Positions 26,681 through 34,744 of a stretch of 64,000 bases of DNA are shown one piece after another. The position numbers and the translations under genes were made by a program. The stretch's first letter is position 1. Each line of letters begins with the position of its first letter. This DNA is from Desulfuromonadaceae bacterium (lineage in GTDB: Bacteria > Desulfobacterota > Desulfuromonadia > Geobacterales > Pseudopelobacteraceae): contig JAQTZV010000004.1 in NCBI GenBank assembly GCA_028687585.1, positions 1 through 64,000 of the forward strand. Direction: 5' to 3'. The notes below the pieces were generated by a model. That model saw nothing but the letters and a program-made list of their open reading frames with translations. It had not been told where the DNA came from and searched no databases.

Positions 26681-27031
26681 GGTTACGATCGTAAAACTAC
26701 CCGAAAGCACCATCACCGTCAATTGCTCATATTTACCTGGATTTGGGAAGAAGTTATTAAAACGGCAGGTATGCCTAATAAATAATCACAACCAGGGTGC
26801 TTACTGTCTGCAATAACCATATAAAAAAATATCTAAAAAGTATAACTAGCTGTAATTTTATGGTTATTTAGTTTTGGCATACTCTCTGCTGATTGGAATA
26901 GTAATTCTGAAGAACTAACTAATGAGCGGTTACAACTAACAACAGTCAACTTCAACAGAACGTGCAGTGATGGAATCAACGAAGCTTTCATCTGATCACC
27001 GTTCAAAATCAACGATGAAAAGGAGAAGAAG
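26681..27031. other. Intergenic region with sigma-54 promoter and leader
   Basis: Holds the sigma-54 promoter at 26874-26891 and a leader of about 130 nt for the outer-membrane protein gene. The AT-rich 100 bp upstream of the promoter could bend or bind an activator. Half-sites GCACC (near 26,708) and GGTGC (near 26,800) recall NtrC boxes but do not form a proper palindrome. Confidence 0.5.
26874..26891 (+). promoter_or_regulatory. Sigma-54 promoter for the outer-membrane protein / glnK region
   Basis: TTGGCATACTCTCTGCTG: GG and GC separated by exactly ten bases, with TTGGCA at -24 and TGCT at -12, close to the consensus TTGGCAC-N5-TTGCWT. Transcription should begin near 26,902. Confidence 0.75.
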
Positions 27032-27766
27032 ATGAAAAGTTTGAAATTGGTAGCAGTAGCGGCAGCACTCGTGGCACTGGCAAGCAGTTCGGCAATGGCA
27101 ACGTTCTCAGGGCAGGTCTGGATTCCTTCAACTGACGTTAAGGGTTTTAAAGAGGTCAACGTTAGTATTGACAACTACGCCCGGGTGTCAAACGCTTCCG
27201 ACGCGTTGGCGAACTATTATGATGTCGGCGTCACAGCAGGTATTCTCCCTCTCGAAAAATTCAAGATGGAGGTAGGTGTAGATTATTTAACAGATAATGT
27301 TCCCGGAAGCGCTGCTTCAAAAAACCCCGCATATTTCAACGTCAAAGGCGGCGTTCCTGAAGATGCTTTTTTTGCCGGGATGCCTGCAGTCGCAGCAGGT
27401 ATGTACAGTATGAACAGCGCAAGCCAAGCCCTTTCTGCAAATGTCGCATATGGATTGATTGCAAAGACTTTCCCGGTTGTCGGCCGATTGTCTGTCGGTG
27501 GCTACAACGGTGCTGAAAGTGTTTTGGGAGTAAATCAGAATACCGGTTTACTGCTGTCATGGGACCGTGCCATGAGTGAAATTTCCGAGAATCTCTGGAT
27601 GGCCGTTGATTATCAGAGTGGTAACAACTTTCTTGGAGCGACCAGTGTCGGTGCCTCATGGGCTTTTTCCAAGCAGGTATCACTTCTCGTTGGCGCTAAT
27701 TTCTATAATAAAATTGCTACTGGCGGTAAGACAACCATTACCACCCAGCTCGATATCAATTTCTAG
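27032..27766 (+). CDS. Predicted outer-membrane beta-barrel protein of the nitrogen locus
   Basis: A 244-residue exported protein with a typical signal peptide (LVAVAAALVALASSSAMA) and a mature part of alternating hydrophobic residues and glycine turns, ending in phenylalanine (ITTQLDINF), the usual outer-membrane sorting end. No exact family was recognised. It lies between a sigma-54 promoter and the glnK-amtB genes, so it may be a nitrogen-regulated channel for ammonium or another N source; this is inference from position. RBS AAAGGAGAAGAAG precedes the ATG. A strong terminator follows it. Confidence 0.7.
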   Translation: MKSLKLVAVAAALVALASSSAMATFSGQVWIPSTDVKGFKEVNVSIDNYARVSNASDALANYYDVGVTAGILPLEKFKMEVGVDYLTDNVPGSAASKNPAYFNVKGGVPEDAFFAGMPAVAAGMYSMNSASQALSANVAYGLIAKTFPVVGRLSVGGYNGAESVLGVNQNTGLLLSWDRAMSEISENLWMAVDYQSGNNFLGATSVGASWAFSKQVSLLVGANFYNKIATGGKTTITTQLDINF

Positions 27767-27783
27767 CTGTTCCTCCTGTAATC

Positions 27784-27823
27784 CGGGGGCGGCGTGGGAT
27801 GCCTCCCGCCCCCGACTTTTTTT
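27784..27823 (+). terminator. Terminator between the outer-membrane protein gene and glnK
   Basis: Stem CGGGGGCGG / CCGCCCCCG with inner pairing, then a run of seven T. If the sigma-54 promoter also serves glnK, this terminator must be read through, a possible point of antitermination control. Confidence 0.8.
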
Positions 27824-27833
27824 AGTAAGTTAG

Positions 27834-28277
<444 letters not shown>

Positions 28278-28312
28278 TAACGCAGACTACAGACTTTAGA
28301 CGGAGGAACATC

Positions 28313-29782
28313 ATGAAAATTAAATTTTATCTTGCATCATTGATGCTGATTATTATCACCGGCCTGATGCCGCTTGCTGCCATGGCTGAAGAAAAGAAGG
28401 AAGAAGCGGCTGGTGTCGCTGCTCCTGCCGCAGCCGCTCCAGCAGCAGATGCTGTAACTGCTGTGGCGCCTGCCGCTGCAGCGACTCCGGCACCTGCGCC
28501 GGCTGCAGATGCAAAAAAACCACTTACGGCAGATGATGTCCAGACTAATCTCAATTTTGTCTGGACCCTGATTGCAGCGTTTCTCGTATTCGTCATGCAG
28601 GCCGGATTTGCCATGGTAGAGATCGGCTTCACCCGCGCCAAAAACGCCTGTAACATCCTGATGAAAAATATGATGGATTTTTCAGCCGGCGCCATCGCCT
28701 ACTGGGCGGTCGGATTCGGCCTGATGTTCGGCGTCAGCAACGGCTTCTTCGGTACGACACACTTTTTCTTCTCCGGTGTCGGCGAAACTGACCAACCCTG
28801 GAATTATGCCTTCTGGATGTTCCAGGTGGTCTTCGCCGCTACCACCGCCACCATCATCTCCGGTGCTGTCGCAGAGCGTACCAAGTTCAGTGCCTACATC
28901 GCATATTCATTCGTTGTGTCCGCGGTAATCTACCCTATCTTCGGCTCATGGGCATGGGGCAATCTGTACAAAGGCGCGGGCTGGTTGGCCAGCATGGGTT
29001 TCATCGATTTTGCCGGATCAACTGTTGTTCACTCCATGGGTGGCTGGCTCTCCCTTGCAGGCGCAATCATCGTTGGACCACGTATCGGCAAATATGACAA
29101 AAACGGCAACATGAGACCGATTCCCGGTCATAACATTCCGCTGGCCGGTTTGGGTGTGTTCCTCCTCTGGTTCGGCTGGTACGGCTTCAACCCCGGCTCA
29201 ACGACAACCGGTAACAACACTATTGCCATCATCGCCGTAACGACTACCCTTGCAGCCGCAGCAGGCGCCAATGCCGCTATGTTCCTGACCTGGTTCAAGT
29301 TCGGCAAACCTGATGTCGGCATGACCATGAACGGAGCTTTGGCAGGACTTGTTGGCATAACAGCCGGCTGTGCCAATGTCTCGGCGCTCTCTGCAGTAAT
29401 CATCGGCCTCGTTGCCGGCGTGCTTGTTGTTCTTTCGGTCATGTTCTTTGACAAGATCAGAGTTGATGATCCGGTCGGCGCGGTTTCTGTTCATGGCGTC
29501 TGCGGCGCATGGGGAACCCTGGCTGCCGGTCTTTTTAACAGCAGCGGCTTTACTATGAAACAGGTTGGTGTACAGTTGATCGGTATGGGTGCTTGCTTTG
29601 CCTGGGCATTCGGCTGCGGCCTGATCCTCTTCAAGGTCATCGACATGGTTATCGGCATGAGGGTCTCCAAGGAAGAAGAGATGGCAGGACTTGACATGGC
29701 CGAACATGGCGCATCAGCGTATCCCGATTTCCAGACGGTCCACTATGGCTCGATGTTCAATCCCGATGAAGGCAGCAAATAA
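28313..29782 (+). CDS. amtB: Ammonium transporter AmtB, first copy
   Basis: A 489-residue channel: signal peptide (LMLIIITGLMPLAAMAEE), then an unusual Ala/Pro-rich linker of about 50 residues, then 11 membrane spans beginning LNFVWTLIAAFLVFVMQAGF. The two pore histidines are in STVVHSMGGWLS and AVSVHGVCGAWG; the substrate-recruiting region GFAMVEIGFTRAKN is standard. The cytoplasmic tail (EEEMAGLDMAEHG) is the usual end. It imports ammonium and is blocked by GlnK, encoded just upstream. RBS GGAGG. Confidence 0.95.
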   Translation: MKIKFYLASLMLIIITGLMPLAAMAEEKKEEAAGVAAPAAAAPAADAVTAVAPAAAATPAPAPAADAKKPLTADDVQTNLNFVWTLIAAFLVFVMQAGFAMVEIGFTRAKNACNILMKNMMDFSAGAIAYWAVGFGLMFGVSNGFFGTTHFFFSGVGETDQPWNYAFWMFQVVFAATTATIISGAVAERTKFSAYIAYSFVVSAVIYPIFGSWAWGNLYKGAGWLASMGFIDFAGSTVVHSMGGWLSLAGAIIVGPRIGKYDKNGNMRPIPGHNIPLAGLGVFLLWFGWYGFNPGSTTTGNNTIAIIAVTTTLAAAAGANAAMFLTWFKFGKPDVGMTMNGALAGLVGITAGCANVSALSAVIIGLVAGVLVVLSVMFFDKIRVDDPVGAVSVHGVCGAWGTLAAGLFNSSGFTMKQVGVQLIGMGACFAWAFGCGLILFKVIDMVIGMRVSKEEEMAGLDMAEHGASAYPDFQTVHYGSMFNPDEGSK

Positions 29783-29798
29783 TTCATTTCACCCACAA

Positions 29799-29826
29799 TC
29801 GGCTGTTACCACCGGGTAACAGCCGA
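29799..29826 (+). other. Strong hairpin between the two amtB genes
   Basis: Perfect 12-bp stem TCGGCTGTTACC / GGTAACAGCCGA with a four-base loop, 17 bp after the first amtB stop. There is no T run, so it is more likely an RNA stabiliser, processing site or weak attenuator than a full terminator. Confidence 0.6.
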
Positions 29827-29864
29827 ATAGTTTACGTTAACTGACCTGTCAAAGGAGATACGAG

Positions 29865-31394
29865 ATGAAGGCACAAAGATGTCTTTCAAACACCGAACGA
29901 ACCTCACCGTTCAAACGATTTATCCCTGGATTGATAATTACGGCCCTTGCGCTCTTCACCCTGCTCCCCTTGACAGCAATGGCAGACGAGAAAAGTGAAA
30001 CTGCTCCAGCGGTAACCGCTTCTGCACCATCCACTCCGGCAGACACATTCAAAACAACCGAATCCGCTGCTGCAAAAACTCCTGACACACCAGCAACGCC
30101 CCCTGATGTCAAGCCGGTTCTGAATACCGGCGACACCGCATGGATGCTGGTTTCATCGGCACTGGTGCTGCTGATGATTCCCGGCCTTGCCCTCTTTTAC
30201 GGCGGTATGGTCCGTCAGAAGAACGTGCTCTCGACCTTCATGCACTCGTTCGTCGCCATGGGTATCGTCGGTGTACAGTGGGCTGTTGTCGGCTATTCGC
30301 TCGCTTTCGGTGCTGATTTTGGCGGCATGGGTTTTGTCGGGGACTTCAGCAAAGTGATGCTGAACGGCCTGGTCATCATGAAAGATGCCGCCAGCGGCAC
30401 CGTCGACTGGGCGCTGTTCCAGAACTACACCAAGGAACCGGGCGCAATTCCGGAACTGGTTTTTGCCATGTATCAGTGCATGTTCGCCATTATTACCGTC
30501 GCACTTATCTCCGGAGCGATGGCCGAACGCGTCAAATTTTCCGCCTACTGCATCTTTGTGCTCCTCTGGACAACACTTGTCTATGATCCGCTTGCCCACT
30601 GGGTCTGGATGGCCGACGGCTGGCTGTTCAAGATGGGAGCACTCGATTTCGCCGGCGGCACGGTTGTTCACCTCTCATCCGGTATTTCAGCACTGGCTTT
30701 CCTGATGTTCCTCGGGAAACGGCACGGATTCCCGCACGAGCGGATGGCGCCGCATAATCTGCCGCTTACGCTGCTGGGCGTCGGATTGCTCTGGTTCGGT
30801 TGGTTCGGCTTCAATGCCGGCTCGGCAATTGTCGGAGTTAACAATTCAGACGCTGCCGGTGGTCTGGCCGGTCTCGCCTTTGCCACCACGACTATCGCCC
30901 CTGCTGCAGCCGGTCTCTCCTGGATGATTGCTGAATGGATCCACTCCGGCAAGCCGAGCGCTCTCGGTTTTGGTTCCGGTGTCGTTGCCGGCCTGGTTGT
31001 TATTACTCCTGCCGCCGGTTTTGTACAGCCGGGCGCCGCGCTTCTGATGGGTCTGATGGCCGGTGTTGTCTGTTACGGCGGCATCATGCTGAAAGCAAAG
31101 CTGAAATATGACGATTCTCTGGATGCCTTCGGCGTGCATGGTATCGGCGGGACGTTCGGTGCGATCATGACCGGTGTTTTTGCCACAGTTGGCGCTACCG
31201 GTCTGCTGGCTGGAAACTTCAAACAGCTCATGACTCAGTTGATAGCAGTTGTCGCAGCGGGAGCGTATGCATTCATTGTAACCGTAATACTCGCCTTCGT
31301 CCTCGACAAGACCATCGGTCTGCGTGTTGATAAAGAAGATGAAATCATGGGTCTCGACCAGACGCAGCATTCCGAATCAGGGTACAATATGTAG
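29865..31394 (+). CDS. amtB: Ammonium transporter AmtB, second copy
   Basis: A 509-residue ammonium channel, with a signal-like N-terminus (IITALALFTLLPLTAMA), a Thr/Ala/Pro-rich linker and the 11-span core starting GDTAWMLVSSALVLLMIPG. Pore histidines: GTVVHLSSGISA and AFGVHGIGGTFG. It is clearly a different subtype from the first copy (PGLALFYGGMVRQKN instead of QAGFAMVEIGF), so the pair is not a recent duplication. Two channels with one PII gene may differ in affinity. RBS AAAGGAG. Followed by a terminator. Confidence 0.95.
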   Translation: MKAQRCLSNTERTSPFKRFIPGLIITALALFTLLPLTAMADEKSETAPAVTASAPSTPADTFKTTESAAAKTPDTPATPPDVKPVLNTGDTAWMLVSSALVLLMIPGLALFYGGMVRQKNVLSTFMHSFVAMGIVGVQWAVVGYSLAFGADFGGMGFVGDFSKVMLNGLVIMKDAASGTVDWALFQNYTKEPGAIPELVFAMYQCMFAIITVALISGAMAERVKFSAYCIFVLLWTTLVYDPLAHWVWMADGWLFKMGALDFAGGTVVHLSSGISALAFLMFLGKRHGFPHERMAPHNLPLTLLGVGLLWFGWFGFNAGSAIVGVNNSDAAGGLAGLAFATTTIAPAAAGLSWMIAEWIHSGKPSALGFGSGVVAGLVVITPAAGFVQPGAALLMGLMAGVVCYGGIMLKAKLKYDDSLDAFGVHGIGGTFGAIMTGVFATVGATGLLAGNFKQLMTQLIAVVAAGAYAFIVTVILAFVLDKTIGLRVDKEDEIMGLDQTQHSESGYNM

Positions 31395-31426
31395 TCGCGT
31401 TACGTACGGATTTACCCCACACCACA

Positions 31427-31457
31427 GAAGCCGCCCCATTGTGGGCGGCTTCTTCCT
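31427..31457 (+). terminator. Terminator after the second amtB
   Basis: Stem GAAGCCGCCC / GGGCGGCTTC with a short loop, followed by a T-rich tail (TTCCTT). It overlaps a longer upstream reading of the next gene, supporting the later start chosen for the kinase. Confidence 0.75.
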
Positions 31458-31474
31458 TACCTTCCGGAGCATCT

Positions 31475-32218
31475 ATGAAAGATTCAGCTGGCAGGCATAG
31501 CGGTGGCGCTATCATCACCACAGATCTGCTGCGACAGTTGGCCTATAACGAGAAAATGGCCGAACTGGGCAAGATTTCTGCCGGTGTCGTGCATGAACTG
31601 AATGCTCCGCTCTCAGTCATAGTTTCGGCATCCCAGATGATTCTGCGTGAGGAGGGTGTGCCGGAGGTCGTACAGGAGATGATTTCCCGCATTAGTTCCG
31701 AAGCGCAGCGCCTGTCGCAGCTGACCAAAGGGCTGCTTAACTTCAGCAGTCACGACGAAACCGTCAGTGACGTGGATCTCAACCTCACCGTCGATTTTAT
31801 TCTCAACTTCCTGAACTTCGAAGCCGCCCGTCGTGCGGTAATTGTCCTGAAACAGCTCGATTATACGCTGCCAACTATCCGTCTGGACGGTAATCTGCTG
31901 AAGCAGATTCTGCTCAATATCATCATGAACGCCCTGCAGGCCATGGAAGAAGGTGGAGGCAAACTCCTCGTCGAAACTGCGCCCGGGGCGACTGATACCG
32001 TTTGTTTCATCGTCACCGACAATGGTCCGGGAATCCCGGTCGAAACTATTGATCGGATTTTTGATCGCTATTTCACCACGAAAAAACCGGGTGTCGGTAC
32101 GGGACTGGGGCTGTTTGTCACGAAGAGTCTGGTGGAAAGCATGGGTGGGGAGATCAAGGTCACCAGCCGTATCGGCGGAGGCACAACATTTACGGTTACG
32201 CTGCCGGTACAGCAATGA
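31475..32218 (+). CDS. Soluble histidine kinase without sensor domain
   Basis: Start at the ATG at 31475 (CCGGAG upstream), because the earlier start lies in the terminator. The 247-residue product consists of little more than a transmitter: H-box KMAELGKISAGVVHELNAPL, N-box NIIMNALQAM, G1 DNGPGIP, and GTGLGLFV. There is no membrane span or PAS domain, so it probably takes its signal from a partner. Its place after glnK-amtB-amtB and opposite the nif operon suggests a role in nitrogen control, similar in position to NtrB-like kinases; no response regulator gene adjoins it. Confidence 0.85.
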   Translation: MKDSAGRHSGGAIITTDLLRQLAYNEKMAELGKISAGVVHELNAPLSVIVSASQMILREEGVPEVVQEMISRISSEAQRLSQLTKGLLNFSSHDETVSDVDLNLTVDFILNFLNFEAARRAVIVLKQLDYTLPTIRLDGNLLKQILLNIIMNALQAMEEGGGKLLVETAPGATDTVCFIVTDNGPGIPVETIDRIFDRYFTTKKPGVGTGLGLFVTKSLVESMGGEIKVTSRIGGGTTFTVTLPVQQ

Positions 32219-32271
32219 ATTGTTTGTTCAAAAGCGGTAAATTCTATCCAATATTCATAATTTGTATCACA

Positions 32272-33066
32272 TCAAATCGTACACATAACCTGCCGTACAC
32301 GATACTCCCCCCCGATGACGAGGTACTCACCTTCGCCCTTCATAATGCTGCCGGGCAGCAGGTCATTGTAGAAAAACACCTTGCACAGCGGAACCATGAC
32401 TTTCCAGACCGTCGAACCGAATTCCCAGGCCCGCTCCTCGTCTGAGGTGAACGAAACCAGGTTGTTGAGGCGGACGATCTGCGTCCGCTTGTCGATCTGC
32501 TCGATAACGTCATGTTCGCTGGCGTCGTAGGTACCGCGATAGAGGGGAATTATGGAGGAGAGTGGATATTTGCGGGACAGCTCAAACTGGCAGTATTCGT
32601 AAAGGATATCGAGCTGTGATTGAATGGCGTTGGTGCGGGCGCTCCCCTTCATAACATCCACCGAGTAGTCAAAATACGCCTCGCTGTGAATGCCTTTGAT
32701 GCGCGCCCGATGAAAGGATGGTGTAATGCCCATACGACTTTCTACCCAGCGCTTGAGGACAGCACCTTCAATGGAGTTTGAGTCCATCATCCAACCGCGC
32801 AGATAGCGGAGATAACTGTTCTTGATGCTTTTCCGGGCGGTATCGGTCTGATCCTGCCACTGATGCAGCTGAAATTTTACCGACATGTAATCATTAAAGA
32901 TCATGGCACGATCTTCCTGACTGTCTACTGTTGTCAGTCGGTCAAAGAGGAAGCGGTTGCCATCCTTGACCCCCTGTATTTCGAGCATCTGGGGATTGTC
33001 ATTGAAATGGCGCGAGGCGATGACCCAGGGCGGCAGGTTGCAGTTGTTGTAGGAACCGTTGTGCAT
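32272..33066 (-). CDS. draT: NAD+-dinitrogenase-reductase ADP-ribosyltransferase DraT
   Basis: A 264-residue DraT. The ADP-ribosyltransferase R-S-E pattern is visible: IIPLYRGTYDASEHDVI (Arg), VSFTSDEERAWEFG (Ser-x-Ser region) and EGEYLVIGGEYRV (Glu-x-Glu region). The enzyme ADP-ribosylates NifH to switch nitrogenase off when ammonium or darkness/energy stress appears; in other bacteria GlnB/GlnK and AmtB control it, and both are encoded 1-5 kb away. No draG is in the window. It is last in the minus-strand nif accessory operon. Confidence 0.92.
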   Translation of the reverse strand: MHNGSYNNCNLPPWVIASRHFNDNPQMLEIQGVKDGNRFLFDRLTTVDSQEDRAMIFNDYMSVKFQLHQWQDQTDTARKSIKNSYLRYLRGWMMDSNSIEGAVLKRWVESRMGITPSFHRARIKGIHSEAYFDYSVDVMKGSARTNAIQSQLDILYEYCQFELSRKYPLSSIIPLYRGTYDASEHDVIEQIDKRTQIVRLNNLVSFTSDEERAWEFGSTVWKVMVPLCKVFFYNDLLPGSIMKGEGEYLVIGGEYRVRQVMCTI

Positions 33067-33095
33067 GACGGGTCATCACCTCGTTGTGAATGCGT

Positions 33096-33157
33096 GTAGG
33101 GGCGATCCTTGTGGTCGCCCGCAACTTGGGCTGGGCGAATACAAGATTCGCCCCTAC
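33096..33157. repeat. GTAGGGGC palindromic repeat, copy A
   Basis: About 60 bp bounded by GTAGGGGCGA and TCGCCCCTAC, with an inner GGTCGCCC / GGGCGA pair. Its TAG gives the stop codon of the NifX/NifB-like gene at 33154. Confidence 0.7.
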
Positions 33158-33483
33158 AGAATTTTTGCCAGCTCCACCAGCGTTGTCTTGATAGGACCGA
33201 TGGTTACAAACGGCTCGACGCCGAGCTTTTCCAGCTCACCTTTCGGGTGTTCCCCCATCTGTGCAGTCACAACGGCACGGCAACCGTCGAGAGCTTCGGC
33301 AATGCTGCGCAGCAGGTGCCCGCGCAAGGGGTGCTCCGGATCAAAACTGCAATACCGCTCAACCAATCGCTCATCAACCAGTGTTGCATCACCATTTTCA
33401 ACATCGTAAATAAGAAAGCGCTCGGCATGGCCAAAGTGCTGGTTTATTTCCTTACCATCTTTTGAAGCAACGGCAATCAGCAT
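33154..33483 (-). CDS. NifX/NifB-like iron-molybdenum cofactor protein
   Basis: A 109-residue member of the dinitrogenase cofactor-binding superfamily (NifX/NafY/NifB C-terminal): MLIAVASKDGKEINQHFGHAERFLIYDV at the start, and later VVTAQMGEHPKGELEKLGVE. These proteins bind NifB-co or FeMo-co during transfer to nitrogenase. It lies between the nif ferredoxin gene and draT. Its stop codon is supplied by a palindromic repeat. A good RBS (AGGAGGTATCAC) precedes the ATG. Confidence 0.85.
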   Translation of the reverse strand: MLIAVASKDGKEINQHFGHAERFLIYDVENGDATLVDERLVERYCSFDPEHPLRGHLLRSIAEALDGCRAVVTAQMGEHPKGELEKLGVEPFVTIGPIKTTLVELAKIL

Positions 33484-33495
33484 GTGATACCTCCT

Positions 33496-33554
33496 GTAGG
33501 GGCGGTCCCGTGTGACCGCCCATCATCAGAGCAACCACGCGGGGTTGCCCCTAC
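33496..33554. repeat. GTAGGGGC palindromic repeat, copy B
   Basis: About 59 bp bounded by GTAGGGGC and GCCCCTAC, with an inner GGGCGGTC / GACCGCCC hairpin. Its TAG is the stop codon of the ferredoxin gene at 33551. Confidence 0.7.
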
Positions 33555-33814
33555 GCGACAACCGGCTCGAACGCGAAACATTTTTTTGAACAGGTTCGTT
33601 CACAGGCCTGACAGCCGATGCAGTTGCCGGGAGAAGCCACCCGCATGAACATCTTGGCGGAATCTTCGCCATCCAGCTCTTCAAACGCCAGAACATCGTG
33701 GGTACATACTTTGAAACAGCGGCCACAGCCGATGCAAAGCTCCTCATCTATCGAGACAATGAACTGCGGGGTCCACTCCTTCCTGTCGCGTGTTAATCCG
33801 GTAATGTAAGCCAT
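33551..33814 (-). CDS. fdxB: Nif-type ferredoxin, 2[4Fe-4S]
   Basis: An 87-residue ferredoxin with two cluster motifs: CIGCGRCFKVCTHDV and CIGCQACERTCSKKC. The start MAYITGLTRDRKEWTPQFI is that of 'ferredoxin III, nif-specific' proteins, which feed electrons to nitrogenase or its cofactor assembly. RBS AAAGGAGAAAGATC precedes the ATG. Cotranscribed with the NifX-like genes; the name fdxB follows common use for this type. Confidence 0.88.
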   Translation of the reverse strand: MAYITGLTRDRKEWTPQFIVSIDEELCIGCGRCFKVCTHDVLAFEELDGEDSAKMFMRVASPGNCIGCQACERTCSKKCFAFEPVVA

Positions 33815-33869
33815 GATCTTTCTCCTTTTGTTGTTTGTTGTGTGAGAATGAGCCTAGAAAAAGCAGTCA

Positions 33870-33979
33870 TCCACGAAAAGCACGAAATACACGAACGAAA
33901 TCAGAAAAATAAACAACTTCACGGAGTAACCTGCTTGGTGAATTACTGTAATGCTTTAATTTTTCGTGCTTTTCGTGGA
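33870..33979. repeat. Inverted-repeat element with CACGAAAAGCACGAAA arms
   Basis: TCCACGAAAAGCACGAAA (33870-33887) is repeated inverted at 33961-33979, with about 70 bp between, inside the nif operon between the ferredoxin and nifX genes. Similar A/G-rich inverted elements lie at 38989-39136 and 53341-53477. Confidence 0.75.
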
Positions 33980-33999
33980 CTCAAAAGCCGTTTTTAGGT

Positions 34000-34386
34000 T
34001 TAGTCGTCGAGAAATGACGACGCGGTTCCCTTGTTCATCGCCTTCCTCAGCCAGGGGGGCGGATTGCCGCGCAGCACTTCCTGGAATCGTTCCACGGTAT
34101 CTTTCAGGTTGACCGCACTGGTGGTCTTCATGGGATGGATCCTGTGTGCCACCAGCTTTGCCGCTGCCGGTCCGCCGATCTGCATGGTGTACACGATGGC
34201 ACAATCGGTCAGCACCTTGGCCCGGGCAGCGATGCGATCCTCTTCGTCTGTCCCATGTTCCGCGACGCTGACAGCTTCCAGGAAAACGGCCGCATCCGGT
34301 CCGACCTCCCAAATGTGAAAACTCTGACATTGGCCGAAATGCTGATCGATACTTTCGCCCGTCGATGTGGTAAATGCGATTTTCAT
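34000..34386 (-). CDS. nifX: NifX-like nitrogen fixation protein
   Basis: A 128-residue protein of the NifX group: MKIAFTTSTGESIDQHFGQCQSF at the start and IVYTMQIGGPAAAKLVAHRIHP in the middle, followed by FQEVLRGNPPPWLRKAM, which is the usual NifX ending. NifX carries FeMo-co precursors during nitrogenase maturation. It is the first gene of the operon: a sigma-54 promoter lies about 110 bp upstream and a terminator-like hairpin lies in the leader. No nifHDK, nifB or nifEN genes are in the window. Confidence 0.85.
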   Translation of the reverse strand: MKIAFTTSTGESIDQHFGQCQSFHIWEVGPDAAVFLEAVSVAEHGTDEEDRIAARAKVLTDCAIVYTMQIGGPAAAKLVAHRIHPMKTTSAVNLKDTVERFQEVLRGNPPPWLRKAMNKGTASSFLDD

Positions 34387-34419
34387 ACCTGCCCCCTGTC
34401 TGACTAATTACTGATGCGA

Positions 34420-34463
34420 CACAATAAAACGGCGCCACTCCCCGCATGGAGAATGGCGCCGTT
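34420..34463 (-). terminator. Terminator hairpin in the nifX leader (possible attenuator)
   Basis: Read on the minus strand: AACGGCGCCA / TGGCGCCGTT, a 10-bp perfect stem with extra pairing in the loop (TCTCC / GGGGA), then TTTATTGT. It lies between the predicted start of transcription and the nifX ATG, so the operon can be expressed only if it is read through. Confidence 0.75.
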
Positions 34464-34494
34464 GCCAGAAATCAAGATATTATGAACAACTCGC

Positions 34495-34512
34495 TAGCAC
34501 AGGGTGTGCCAA
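34495..34512 (-). promoter_or_regulatory. Sigma-54 promoter of the nif accessory operon
   Basis: Minus strand TTGGCACACCCTGTGCTA: near-perfect -24 (TTGGCAC) and -12 (TGCT) boxes with GG and GC ten bases apart. Start of transcription expected near 34,485. No TGT-N10-ACA NifA site is found in the 190 bp upstream. Confidence 0.85.
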
Positions 34513-34744
34513 CAGCTATATGGCTGAAATAACTGGACACAGAGGCTGCCGGGGGGCGCGATGCGGGTAACGGCAGGGAGGGAAAGCCTAATTTTTAAAC
34601 AGATGAACAGCATAACTGCTTATTGAACATCCAATGCCAATAGGTTTAAACTATTTCTTATGGGACTATTTACAAACGGGGTATTGACGATACAATTCTT
34701 CGCAGACGAATAGAAATTGAGAAAAAACTGCAAGGGGAAAAGGG

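Larger units (their letters stand above)
34387..34744. other. Divergent intergenic region, nifX / diguanylate cyclase
   Basis: Contains the nif leader hairpin and sigma-54 promoter (minus strand) in its left half. The right half should hold the promoter of the cyclase gene (plus strand), but no clear boxes were found. No gene is seen. Confidence 0.5.
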
